Shown here one piece after another: positions 11,211 through 22,900 of a stretch of DNA of 27,210 bases; within the stretch, counting starts at the first letter, position 1, and the number at the start of each line of letters is the position of its first letter. The stretch lies in contig JADGJC010000442.1 of NCBI GenBank assembly GCA_027596075.1, positions 1-27,210 on the forward strand, in the 5' to 3' direction. Both the position numbers and the translations under genes were made by a program. Origin of the DNA: Rhizophlyctis rosea. Its lineage: Eukaryota; Chytridiomycota; Chytridiomycetes; Rhizophlyctidales; Rhizophlyctidaceae. The notes beneath the pieces were generated by a model. That model was not told the DNA's origin, ran no database searches, and saw only the letters and a list, made by a program, of their open reading frames with translations.

Positions 11211-12610
11211 ACCAGACGACCGATCATGAAGATGATCATGACATCTTCCAAGAATGTGCTCCAGCCTCTGCACCTCAATTTTTTTTTACACATATGTGTT
11301 TACGTGTCTTTCCTGCACGACCGCAAGATCCCCATATGGATACCTGGTCACTGGCGTGCATTTCGCTTGCAAATGACTACAGCATCACATCTGTCGGCTA
11401 GAATCCGTTGTATGGCAACAACAAGGTGCGCAGGTGAAAAGAAATTGATGGGCGATCTGCCGAGAGACCTCACCGAGTGGTCTGTCAATGCCCAGTCGAA
11501 GGTGACTGATTCCTGTTCAAGGTGGTCAAGCTTCTGTACTTTTTAACAACGACCCATCCGACAAGCACAATGCAAAGCAAAAAAAGATTGGCTACCTGAT
11601 GATATCCCTCAAATCTGCGGGGCACTATGCTAAACTTGCCATAGGCTACGACACACCTGAGTCACCTGCACATATTGATTGTTTATAAATATCACGATAC
11701 ATGTCGACCAGGATATCAACTTTTGGGAATTGGCATCCCTGATTTTGAAGGCAGCGATAGGTAATTTGACATGAGCGAAGTATTGAGCTTGAGTGGATCA
11801 CGAAGTTGGCACGAAACCCTCAACAAGGACTCATTCGACATGCTATGACGGTCTCGGTATCCCTTTTTGTCCCGAGTTCATAGCATTCAATCCATTCAGA
11901 AGATAAAGTCAGAGCTGGAAACGTGAGCTCCGCCCATTGGCTTCCATTCTGGACCTTGACAAATGGGAAAAAGTTTTCGGGGAGATCAAGTTGACTTGTG
12001 TCGCCGTGTTAGTCCTGTTGTCACATCATGACGTGTCGCGATACTTTATGTTGATGTGAGTGTTAAACTAATACCGGTCAGGAAGCAGGTGAGGTATTTG
12101 CGACTCAAATCACTATTTGAGTTCAGAAGGGCAATGCGAACTTTTAGTGGGGCATTTACATTTCGGTTTGTGAAAGCTGATTCTCCATGCATACCTCGCT
12201 TGTAGTATTGACATCGGATGTAGATGCTCTTGGGCAGTGGCCATTTTGTTTGCTTACGTAAGCGATACTTGAGGGGAATTGGCATGGGTCACTTTGCAGC
12301 AATATGTTGTCTCCAGTTGGACGAAGTGACAAAAGAGAACGTTGAACAAGGGAACAAGAATTGGTGCAGATACTACTACTATCGCAAATTCTGCATCGTT
12401 GCTGCCGTCGGAATGTTTTGCGGGTGTTGTTATGTTGATCCGACCCTCACATTTATAACACCACGATCTCGAGTTAGAATCATGCACAAAAAAGGTGCTG
12501 AGACAAATGATCGTCTAAAACGCTAATGAATCCCAGTATGAAGTGTATTATCCCATGAAACCGGCGGCTTAACGCGTTCAGGGATGCACTTTCATGGCAC
12601 ATGATAAATG

Positions 12611-12640
12611 GGCGGTGATCCCGAGTATCCCGATCACGCC
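12611..12640. repeat. Hairpin followed by a T-rich run
   Basis: GGCG-G-TGATC pairs with GATCA-CGCC (nine pairs, one bulged base) around an 11-nt loop. The plus strand then reads TAGACTTTTT within a few bases. In a bacterium this would be called an intrinsic terminator; in this eukaryotic setting the T-run could end a Pol III transcript, but no A or B box was found. It may be chance. Confidence 0.35.
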
Positions 12641-12805
12641 TAGACTTTTTCTTTACATTGAGATGTGCACTGAAAAGGGACTGTTGCCGGTAAACGGGTT
12701 CGGAGCAGCAATGTTTTGAGTCGTTGTTTACGGATGCATTGCATTGACAATGCAAATGTGCTGGCACGTTAACGGACTTTCGCAGGGTGGAGGAGCTTGA
12801 ACAGA

Positions 12806-12817
12806 TATATAATATAT
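12806..12817 (+). promoter_or_regulatory. TATA-like element upstream of the Ser-rich gene
   Basis: TATATAATATAT, inside a near-palindrome flanked by AGA and TCT, lies 246 bp before the ATG at 13063. Removing the probable 80-nt leader intron would leave a 5' leader of roughly 130-150 nt if transcription starts about 30 bp downstream, which is a normal arrangement. Confidence 0.35.
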
Positions 12818-12913
12818 CTTTGGTAGTCGATATGAGTTTCGGTAGCTCCTTCCTATATTCTTGAAAGCTTCAACAACTTCTGACCTTACTTCAAAGTTGA
12901 TTCATATTTGAAG

Positions 12914-12993
12914 GTAATGAGTACTCGCTATAGCTGCTCATCTGACAATTGATCGGGCAATATTCTTCTTAACATCATTTTCTTCTCCTACAG
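12914..12993 (+). other. Probable 5'-leader intron (80 nt)
   Basis: The donor is AAG followed by GTAATG. The 3' end has CTTAAC, then a pyrimidine tract TTTTCTTCTCCTACAG, the clearest 3' splice site in the window. It ends 69 nt before the ATG of the Ser-rich protein. The upstream segment has no open frame joining the CDS (the ATG at 12831 stops after ten codons), so it would be a leader intron. Confidence 0.45.
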
Positions 12994-13062
12994 AAACCAC
13001 CACTATCAGCACGTCACACATCACAAACAAGCTCACCAACATCCCACCTCAATCAAGATACC

Positions 13063-13395
13063 ATGTACCCCTTCCGCCGCTCCTCCTCCGACACCGTTTC
13101 TTCCTCCGACAGCTCCTCCAACAAAGAAGACTTTCAGAATTCTTTCACGGCAGACAGGGATATCAACGCCCACCGGCTTTCCACCTCCTCCTCCGCCGAA
13201 CAGCCCGGCCAGCAGACGCTCAGCACTCAAAATGTTGCCTTTAAGCCTGCTGAAAGTACTATCAATGCCAATGCCGGCGCAGCGGCGGCTGGCAGTAGCG
13301 CGGGCGTGAAGCGAAGTCGTTGGGGCGTTGGGTGGTGGCAGGGTGGGGAGAAGAAGTTGGCTAGTGATGGGTTTGAGGGGGGGTTCTTGGGTTGA
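13063..13395 (+). CDS. Small Ser-rich protein, unrecognised (110 aa)
   Basis: This is a single-exon ATG frame of 110 codons ending in TGA. Residues 1-20 are a basic start (FRR) followed by dense Ser clusters; residues 35-60 are Ser/Gln-rich; about 80-90 is an Ala/Gly run; the tail is basic and aromatic (KRSRWGVGWW) and ends in a Gly/Phe stretch. No signal peptide or membrane helix is visible and no family is recognised. Evidence that it is real: an upstream TATA-like box, a strong leader intron, codon use like the larger genes, and the same switch from a C-rich start (23 C to 7 G in 13081-13140) to a G-rich end (34 G to 3 C in 13321-13380). It converges with the PH gene downstream. Confidence 0.6.
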   Translation: MYPFRRSSSDTVSSSDSSSNKEDFQNSFTADRDINAHRLSTSSSAEQPGQQTLSTQNVAFKPAESTINANAGAAAAGSSAGVKRSRWGVGWWQGGEKKLASDGFEGGFLG

Positions 13396-14158
13396 CTCTG
13401 TAATTTTGTGTGAGGTTTTAGTGAGTCAGGGGGAACAATTGAGGGGTACTGCTTTTGATCCCATATATAAAATAGTGGTGTCGTGGAGCCAAATCCATGC
13501 AGGGTTCATGTGTTTTATTGAGGAGTTTCAACAATACCACCGTCGCTCTTTTATCTAAGTTCATTGCTTGCTGGAGAGCGGATTCATAATGGTTACTGAC
13601 ATGGCTTATGGCTTTGGTGAACCTGAATGACTAAGCTCCTCCTTTCAGTCCACTGACCAGCTCAGAGGGTCTATCGCCACATCAGGCTGGCGACTGCATG
13701 ACGCTCTGACCCTGGTCAAATGGTGAACTTACATCTGATGTCCGACCCATGGGCATGTCACCAATTCAAAGGGTCATTGGATGAAGATTTCTGCATTTGT
13801 TTTTTTCCAACCGCCGAAGATAAAATGATCATTATTGTTAATGTCCATTATTACGCCTAAATGGTGGATATGACATGTGCACATATACACCACCCGGGAA
13901 AGTTCGCCTCTTTGTCAGTCGTCATTATCAAAGAGGGAAAGAGAGTGCGAAGATAATTCTATTCTAGGATGTGTACTCAGGTACGTTGCGCACTTACTTT
14001 CCAGCATCGAACCGTCATGACTTACGGTCTTGGTGCGAATGTGTTGTAGGCTCATAAATATACATTGAAAAATTGAAGATCAAACTTACGGCTACCTAAT
14101 TACAAACTTGTTCCACCAAAAACTCCGCGCCAAAGTCCGTTGATTTTGAGCAGATCCT
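13396..14158. other. Convergent intergenic spacer
   Basis: It separates the 3' end of the Ser-rich gene (plus) from the 3' end of the PH gene (minus). No gene is recognised. TTTATT at 13513-13518 reads as AATAAA on the minus strand but is about 640 nt past the PH stop. Possible splice-like strings near 13980 are not tied to any exon. Confidence 0.5.
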
Positions 14159-16197
14159 TCATCCCGTTGAACTTCTCTTCCTCCCACTACCAACCACTCC
14201 ATGACCAACACTCTCCTCACTAAGCCTCCTCGCCTCCTTGAACAACGTTCCTGTCCAAGTCCGCCCATGTGCACCAGCACCATCCACAGGAGTCGTCACC
14301 TTGGACGCTGCCATCATAGAGGCTTTGGAGCTTGCCATTGAAGAAGATTTGGACATGAATGATGATGATGGTGAGCGCGAGAGGATATGGCATGTGTCAT
14401 CAGGATGGGCTGTGGAGGCGGGGAAGATGGAGTGGGTGGGAGTGTCGGGAAAATTCGAAGGGGTCGTGGCGATATTGGTGGGGAGGGAGTCGGGATCAAC
14501 GGGTGGGGGCGGTGTCAAGGTTATTGTTGGCAGGGATCCTAGAATTGCTGTGCAACAAATAGGAGATGTGCAGCGGATGAGCGCTTGCGTTCCGGTTGTG
14601 TCAATTTCACTTTACAATCTGTCGAGACGCACAATGCCTTTTCTGCGCTGTGAACGTATGCGTCCGTGGAACCGACTTTTTGGCAAACACACTCCTCAAC
14701 TACTATATGACTGATCCCACCCAGCTCAAAAGCTGAGAGATTCGCAGTAAACCCACCTCCTTTCTTTCCTCTCCAAACACTAGCTTCTCCCACACCAACA
14801 ATCCATTTCCGTTTCTCCTCCGCATTCTCCGCTTCAAACACATATGCCGCGTCCCGCCCCATGCGAGTTGTGGTGTAAATGATGAAGCAAGCACCCCGGA
14901 GCGTTGGTAGATCGGCAGTGGGATCTGTATCGAGAAGGGCCGAGGAGAGGGAGAGGACTTGGGTTGCGTAATAGGGCTGGATAATGAAAGCGAAACGGGT
15001 TGGTGATTGTATTGGGTAACAATATTACATGAAACGTACTTTGGACCGTTTAGTTACGAACATGTTATCATCCTATAATTTGAGAGAGACATACATGATG
15101 AAGGAGGTCAAATCAGTTTATGAGTCATACAGCGCGAACGACATGTGCACAACAAATTACCTTGACAAATACCCACCGCCTCTTAAACCGTGCTCCATCG
15201 GCAAATCTGGGTTGGTGGGGTTGTGCCAGCACCAGCGGTGCAATGAGCAGAGGCCCTGATATTGTGGGTTGATCAATGGCCGAGAGCGAAAGTGGGTACC
15301 GGAGTTTGGTTTTTAGCTGATGGAAATGTTGGGAACATTAGTCAGGGTATGGAGAAGCAAGATAGTTTGAGAGAGTATGACAGTTGAAACAGTTGCTTAC
15401 GAGCACCGTAAAACGGTAATTGAGGGCCCCGGCATGCACATTGCCTTCAATCATGTCCGGCCCACGTGATCCGGGTATGAAAGGGACAACACCGATCCAC
15501 TCAAAATCATATCAACATTACTCACCCCTGCTCTCATCCTCTTCCCCCTTCCAACATAACTCTCATCCCTCAACCCCATCCTCTTCACCTCCTCCTGCTC
15601 CAACACCACATCATCATCCCCTTCCACCTCATCCTCCCCGTCACTCCCCGACCACTCAGTCTCACTCTCACTAATACTATTCCTTCCCCGCGACGGACTT
15701 GCAGATCGCGATCTCGATCGCGCCCTATTTCTGGCGTCGCTATTGGATGAAAGTGAACTCCCGCTTTGCTGCCTCCCATAAGGTGGAGGCGAAGGAGCGT
15801 AATTATGTATGGCTCCAGGTGGAAGGGAAGATGTTCGATGGCTGTGAGGTGTTGATGATGGTGGGATGATACGGGGAGAGGATGTTGATCGTTGTGGAGG
15901 AGGGTTTTTTAGCATTGAAAATGGAGGTGGGGTTGCCGTCGCGGCATGTTGTTGCGGGGATGCGGAAGAATCTCGCCTGGTGGGTGGGGAGAAGGATATT
16001 GCTGGTCGCGGGGAAGATGTGTGACGGGGTGGATATGTGGGGTATGCGGGTGGTGGTGTTGAAGTAGGAGGTGGCGAATACGTAAATTGAGGGGAGGATG
16101 GGGTTTTGGTAGGTGGTGCACGGTTTATTCGAGCTGGAACGTATGGTGAGGGTGAGGAGGATGAGGAGGATGAACTGAAGCCTATTGGTCTATGCAT
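14159..16197 (-). CDS. PH-domain-like protein with Pro/Ser-rich N-terminus
   Basis: The minus-strand exons are 16197-15589, 15499-15401, 15316-15161, 15072-15040, 14976-14757 and 14538-14159, joined in phase to give 498 aa. Residues 1-200 are disordered: Ser runs, many Pro, an RSRSRSAS-like stretch and an acidic patch near 180-200. About 250-385 resembles a pleckstrin-homology fold: FKRRWVFVK (280-288), then DDNMFVTKR across a 33-nt exon, and the final helix FEAENAEEKRKWIVGV with the hallmark Trp (W357). The tail is Pro/Ser/Thr-rich with a basic end. PH domains usually bind phosphoinositides or proteins at membranes; this is inferred. The start is the first ATG after an in-frame stop. The first donor is ambiguous: GTGAAG at 15588 (89-nt intron, used here) or the better GTGAGT at 15525 (only 26 nt). 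The gene is divergent from the FHA gene. Confidence 0.75.
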
Positions 16198-16938
16198 GAT
16201 GGACAAGGTTGGCCATGTAGGTCAACCCACAAAGTAGTGCTCTTCAGCAGACTCATATGACGGCCCAACACTACATCTATAATGACCAAATGCAAATTTG
16301 GGTCGTAAACACACGTAGTGCTGGTGAATGAATTGACGGACTCCTTTGAAGGTTCATAAGCTTCACCTGGCACAAACACTGCGACACTCGTGAACACGAT
16401 TTTTTCAGATTCAAGGCAAGCGCGGCTGTGCTTAAAGTCGTTAATGTTATGTTTGCGTGGCTTGGTGTAAATGATTGGTTCTGGTCTGATTGAGGGTCCT
16501 AGGTATGGGGATCGTGATCGGGGATTGGGGCAGGCAACTAGTCATGAACAGCACTCGCCAGCTCCTTCCCCTTCCCTCCGACACATTCACTGTTGACTTT
16601 CCTACCATCCCAGCTGCTCGGGTCTCCTTCCAATCGCTCGTTACTTATCATCTTATTTGGACAGCGATGGGGCATCTGAAAGGCCTTCTACCCTGAAGAT
16701 CATTGTTGCTCTCCATGCAATCCAAAAGATCTGATGATGCCGCATCCAATTCAGGAAAAGCTCTATCAAGGAGCCGACAACACCATTCCAACCTCCGTTT
16801 CTTTCATCGTGAAGGCCACTTCTTAGCTTCAACCGCCTTTTACTTGATGTCCTTTCGAGTGGATTATTTAGGAAGAGTACCATCACCGCATATTGCATAC
16901 GCCCCACGATAACGCGAGTTTAAGGTCCGTCTTCACTC
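16198..16938. promoter_or_regulatory. Shared divergent spacer of the PH and FHA genes
   Basis: These 741 bp separate two divergent ATGs, so they should hold both promoters. The FHA-proximal half is pyrimidine-rich on the plus strand (for example 16560-16640), as in many fungal promoters. No TATA box or symmetric operator stands out, and short open frames here show no conserved domain. Confidence 0.55.
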
Positions 16939-19900
16939 ATGGACACAGCACCGCAAACGCCTGTCCTCAACACCCTCCTGCAACGCTTCGCAGGGGAAGC
17001 CCAATCCTTAGTCCTCATCTTCAGAGCGGCACTTTCAAACCTCCCAGATCCGACAGCAACACCCCTTCGTCCTCCTCGTCCATTACGCGCACAATGGGAA
17101 ACCTTTCTCCTGATGCATGCCTCCTTGCGCACAGCCCTTGGGGTGCAGTCACGGCGAAACGAGGAGGTGGAGCAGTACTTAGCCCAAATCGGTGCCCTAG
17201 TTAGGGAGTTGACTGCTGCAGGTCCTAATGCTGAACGGAATGCCGATGTGAAAAAACGGTTGGATGCAAGCTTTTCTGCCGATGTGTTGGGTTTGTTGAC
17301 TGCTGAAAAGGGGGAGGTTCAGGCCAGGTTGACGAGCTTGGGGGTTGGAGTTGCAACGAATGCAGGACCGGCGGTTGGGAATACTGCCACTTTCGCCGCA
17401 GTTGCGAGAGTTCCTTCGCCAAGTGTGCCACCAAGCGTGCCACTGCCGAAGGCACCAATGTTAGGAACCAATGCTTTGCTTGCCCCAACGGAAGCTGTTA
17501 CCTCCACTGGAAATGCAGAAATGACCCCACCAGCTCCTCCGCCCCTCGCAAAACCGGCCAGTCCACCGTCGCAGCAGTCCTTCTCAAGATCAGCATCTAT
17601 AGAGCCCATTGGCACCTCCCGAAATCAGTCCTCATCCAGTGATTCTAATGTTCCCCCCACAGACACAACACCATCTAAGAAATCCCCTCACACCACGGCT
17701 TTAGAAGATAAGATTCGGCAATTGGACCAATTGTCCGGTCGTCGTTCGCCCTCCCCCGCCACCACTGCAACTCCGCCCCGCATGGAACCAACCCGCGAAC
17801 CTCCACCCGCAGCGCCAACTCCAACTCCAACACCCGTTCCAACCACTGCCCCTCCTCCAATACCTTCACTCTCTCGCAAGCCTGTCAGAGGTTCAGTTCC
17901 ACAGATCCCGCTTCCGTCCTTGCCCTTCCTCTCGACTTCCATCCCTCAGTCTCCCGCAACCGAGTCCGCACCTTTCACACCACTCGAACCTAAGCAGCCA
18001 CGTCAGCCCAAAATTCAGCAGCAGCGCGATCCCAACCGCGCCAGTCCAAGCGTTGTGAAAGGCCTTGAAGCGCTTGCGGCCGAGTTGGATGCTTTTGCAT
18101 CTTCCGTTGGGGACGATGATGTGGGAGGTGAGAACGGTGATGCTGGTGAGGAAGCGGATGTTGGAGTTTCATCAGCAGGGGAGCAAGACGTCAATGTTCA
18201 AGCTATGGATAATCTCCACAAGTCTGCTTCTATGGGTCAAAGTGATGGGCAGAGATCAACGGAGGAAGTGGATGCTCTGGCTGGGGAGGAACAGGCTATT
18301 GATGAGGAAGGAAGCCGTTCGGTTGCCGAAATTGTACCCCTTGCCGACATAACATTTGGGATTACAATTGACGGGCAAAAGGGAACTGTTCCGTTGATCA
18401 GGGAAGAGGAAGGTACAGGGGTATTGAAGGATCCCACTGCTCCGGAGAAAGGATTTACATCCATGGGCCTCGTTGATGATCAAAATGCCCAACCGCAGAA
18501 GGCTGATGCGCCTCTGTTGAGACCGGATGACCAACTGCCCCTGATTGACTCCCAGAAAGCTACGGAACTGCTCACGAGCATGGACGACGTCGTCAAGCGT
18601 CTTTCTATGGATGTTCAGGTATTCACTGTTGAAACAGGAGAAATGCCTCCGGTTCCGGATATTGGACCAACTAAGAGTCAGCTACCGGATTTAGTGTTTG
18701 CAACGCCGGTCGCTGGAGATGTGAATGGGGAGGGCGTACAGGGTGTGGAGGGTGTGGAGAGGGTAAAGGGTGATTCAGGTCGGGGTATGAAGAATGTGGA
18801 GAAAGTGAAGATTGATATGAGTGAGAAAGCCCCCATCTTACAGAAGAAGGGGTTGCATGGAGAGACGGATGTTAGTAAACCGGCCCCAATACTTCAGCGG
18901 AAGATCCCGAAAGGAATTGCTGATGTTGGCGAGACGGCTCCCTTGCTTGAGCGGAAATCCTCGAAGGGCGTGGGCATTAGTCAAGATGAGGAAGGTAATG
19001 ATGACGGTCAACGTGAATCTGTTAGTGGTGGTGCACCTGAGAGAATAATCACCGGTGCAAGGGATATTGCTCGGCAGGCAATCTTGGCGGCTGAGAGGAC
19101 AGAAGAGAGGAACAGTGTTGCTGGCCGCGCAATAAATGAGATAGCGGTTGGGGATGAGGTAACATCAGCACAGTCATCTGTAACTGAGAAGGCCACAGTC
19201 CTCGAATCTACACCCACCACTTTCCCTGACGAAGAGCCATCTGTGCAGTCCAGCATTCCCACATCAGCTGCAGAGCCTTCCTCAACATTCCTGCCGCTAA
19301 GGACACAATCTCCAATGTCTACCATGCGCGTCACACGGCCAACACCCCCACAAAAGACCGGAAGCATCCCTCGCAAATCTGTCGGAGACCAGTTGCAAGA
19401 CAACGACCGAGAACGCGTACAAGCAAGTTCTGGTACAGTTCGCGGCGCTCCTGGTGGTGGAGGTTCTTCCTCTCTTTACACGCGCAAAAGCAATCTGGAT
19501 CTTTTCTCCGACGACCGTAGCGAACAAGAAAGTCGTAATGGCAACAAGCCTCAACCGGAATTCACATCCCTTCGCGACGAAAGCCCCACCCCGACATTTT
19601 CACCAGTCGCGTTACGGAAAACTACCCCCAAACTGCAAACTCCACCACCGCGTCCACGTTCACCCAGTCCCCCGCCCGTCATGCCGGACATTGCCAATGA
19701 GACAGCACCAGTGATAAATGTGCGCCGGGCTGCGGAATTCTTCATGATGAAGCAGGAGGCTGTCGCGGCTAGTGCTGAGGCGCAGAAGAGAAGACCGAAA
19801 GATTTGCCGGTGGCAACAAGGGTGGGAAGTATCAGAAGAAGAATCAGCGTTAATGATGAGGATGTGCGGGATGCTCTGGGAGAAGGGTTGATAAAGAAGG

Positions 19901-22900
19901 GGGAAAGTGGCAGGGGGAAAGCAACACCGGTTGACAGGGAGGAGGAGGGGGAGGCGAGGGGCGGTAACGGGGAGGTGGGCGGGGGTGTAGAGGAAGAAGA
20001 GAAGGCGCGGGAGGAGGATCGGGAAACGGAAGAGAAGGCGCCACCTACACAAGGAGCATCCCCTGTCACGACACCTACCGCTGAATCGCCTCCCAACCCG
20101 TCAGAATTAATGCGTGCACCTTTAGTTGCCATTCCGAACATCGCCGCACCCATCTTAAACAAAACTCCTCAACAGATCCCAATCATTACCGAGCTTGCTC
20201 CCAGCGAGTCCGGAGTTCCTAGAGTGGAGAGTTGGAGGATAAAGGAGGATTTGGCTGGGAATAAGATCAGCGCAGAGGAATTGACTGGTCTTGCCCAAGC
20301 CAGCACTGTACAACCAACGGAGGAAGGTCTCCCTCATCAACCCCTTCCCGGTTCTTTGACCGAATTTTCGGATGAACAACCATTCCCCTCAACAAGTCAG
20401 CTAAGTCAACCCCCAAACGCCGGACTACGACTGAGCATTCCCGTACCAGCAACAGCTGCGCCTACCCTCCAACAGGCTCCTCCCCTCTCCCCACAAACCT
20501 CTGATGTATCCCTCCTAGACGACATCCAAACCTTCAAGGAGACCCAAAGGGCCAACAAAGGCCGTCGTCGAAGCACCATCTCCGGCATTGGCATGAAGAT
20601 GGCATCTGATGTCGTGCCAGAGCTTCCGCAAGAGGAGCCACCAGTGATTCGAAAGGAGTCCGTTACACAAAAATGTGCGAAAAGTACAGGCGAAGCGAAT
20701 GATGAAGGCAGCGCGGCAAGAAAGGAGACATCTGTTAGGAAACCGTCACGGGATAGAGCTCAAACGCTTTCGATGAAGCTAGATGATGTTGGAGACTTTA
20801 GAGGGAGTTTGCCTCAGGTCTCTAGTCCACCTGTGGAGGGTGTTGGAGAGAGGGGTGGGGATAGGAAGAAGGAGGCGAGGAAGAGTATGCCCGCAAGCGC
20901 TACGGGTGTCGCAGGGGATGTTGTTTCATCTTCACCTAATACCGTTGAGGCGCCGAAATGGGGAAGTGTAGCGGATCTGACGGGTGGAGAGAGAGTTGCT
21001 GATATTGAGAGAATTGAGCCCATACCTGCGTCCGCACTTTCCACGGCAACAACTGGGCCAGTGGAGCTGCAGCCAACTTCAAGCCTTTTGGTACCTCCGC
21101 AGCCAGGAATGACGACCTCTCCATCAATAGGCATCGAAACCGCACTAACCGTTTCCCCAACCCAACTCTTTACTTCCACTAAACATCCTCTGACGTCATC
21201 TGAACCACCTGACAGCCTCCCGAAATCCCCCTCAAAACTTCTTGGTGGCCTAGAACGTGCTGGCCGATCCCAATCCTCTCCAGCGCTTCTCAATTCCGCT
21301 TCGCAGCTGGAGGCGTTTGGAGCGGTGTATGAGGAGCCGCCACAGTTGCTGCTGATCCCAATGAATGGGACATTCGATGTCACGTATTTGGATTTGACGT
21401 ATCCGCATCGATTTGGGCGGAGCAATACGGGAGATCATCCGCATTTTAAGTACTTCCCTAGTCAGGTTGTGAGTCGGAATCATGCGGAGGTGGTTTGGAG
21501 GAATAAACGAGTAGGTATTTTGTCTTTACAACTCCGTCCCTGTCTTTGCTTTCCGCGCTATCACTTGCCACCCAGATCCTATTTGATGTTCATTGAGCTC
21601 ACTTGCTGTTTCGTTGACTTACTTTTTAGGTGTATATACGCGACATAGGCTCTAATAGTGGCACCTTTGTTAACGGCGTTCGCATAAGCGATGCGGGTGT
21701 CGAGTCGGAGCTGGTCGAGATCAAGAATTGGGATTATGTACAGCTTGGAAGGGACTTTTTGGAGGACAGTGCGGCGTTGGAGGGGGCTGCGAGTGGGAAG
21801 GAGGCGATTATTGATGGTGAGTCCATGGAGGGATTGGAGCCAAAATCCATAATGTAATTGACGGTATGAATTTGCTGGATCTGGGCAGATCGGCATAAGT
21901 GTGTCAAAATGCAAATAATGATTACCGCGGCGGAAAATGTGGACGCTCAGCAGGAGCAGGTGCAGAAGGAGGCTGATGAGATGTAGGTGTTTGATTGTTG
22001 GAAAGTGCACAGTTGTGCCTATTTACCAGAAATGACAAGTTCAAATGGCTAATTTGTCGATTCTAGTGTTGAGAGCACAGAGGACATTATGGGGTAAGCC
22101 TAACATATGTTACTCCCACTGAAATTTGTTGCTCAGGTTCGTAGAGTTGCTCACTTCCGTATGTTCCCCTGCTTAGAGAGGACAAATATTCACCTCCGCC
22201 GGCTCGCTCGTCACGCCGTCCGTCTGTGGTTAGTCCAGAAGGCCGTGGATCTGTAGTGGGTCCGCAAAGCCCCGTCACGCAACCAGAATCAAGTTTTGCG
22301 ATTGGGTTTTCGCCGCAACAGAAAAGGGCCAAACATGTCATTGCGGTAACGTGTACTGGGGGCAAACCTAAGAAAGTGCACGTTGCTACAGAGAGTGGGA
22401 CAGAGGTTTTTAGTGTTGGATTGAAAGCTTGGGAAACGAGAAGGTAAGAAGGAGGATGCGGCAGGCTCCATTGCGTGATAATGAGGGACTCACTCAATTT
22501 GATAGGTTGATAACTATCCAAGATCTCCGTCCAACATATCAACAAGCAAATCCCTCCCTAGAAATTTATCCCTCCTCACAATCAAATATCACATCATCTC
22601 CCGCCTTCGTCATCACCTCTGCCACAGGCGCAGAACTCGCCACCCTGCAATACGCCAACAATCTTAAGCTCAACCTCCAATTCAGCCCCTCCCTCGCACC
22701 CATCATGCCTACTCTCCCATCCACCGCCGGCGCAGCACCAAGCATGCCAACGCTCGCTCGCCCAGGCCGAGGCGGAATAGGTGACCGCCGTCGATCATCA
22801 ACCGTCTCCTACTTCCTTGGCACCTCCGTCGGTAACTCCATGACATCTCTCGACTCCCCGGCCTCACCCATGGGCTCCGGCGGCAACATGCTCTTCCCCA

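Larger units (their letters stand above)
9158..13062. other. Mostly unassigned intergenic stretch
   Basis: It lies between RPB9 and the small Ser-rich gene. Two places look partly coding and are listed separately (9255-9860 and 10899-11210). It also contains two imperfect inverted repeats and one compact palindrome, also listed. The remainder shows short overlapping open frames only, with no motif I recognise. The promoter of RPB9 should lie in its first few hundred bases, since RPB9 starts at 9157 and runs leftwards. Confidence 0.45.

Noticed and set aside
14238..14714. 158-codon plus-strand frame
   Set aside because: It lies antisense over the last exon and intron of the PH gene and is open because of that gene's base composition.
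16653..16907. 84-codon minus-strand frame in the PH/FHA spacer
   Set aside because: It lies in the probable promoter of the FHA gene, shows no domain, and has a length expected by chance.
19551..20162. 203-codon minus-strand frame within the FHA gene
   Set aside because: It is an antisense shadow of the FHA coding sequence; its Ser/Pro richness mirrors Glu/Gly codons on the true strand. The frame at 20814-21425 is the same kind of shadow.
22094..22176. Two small introns (43 nt and 18 nt) with a 22-nt exon instead of one 83-nt intron
   Set aside because: It is possible by GT/AG rules, but an 18-nt intron is implausible, and the single 83-nt intron restores the frame directly.
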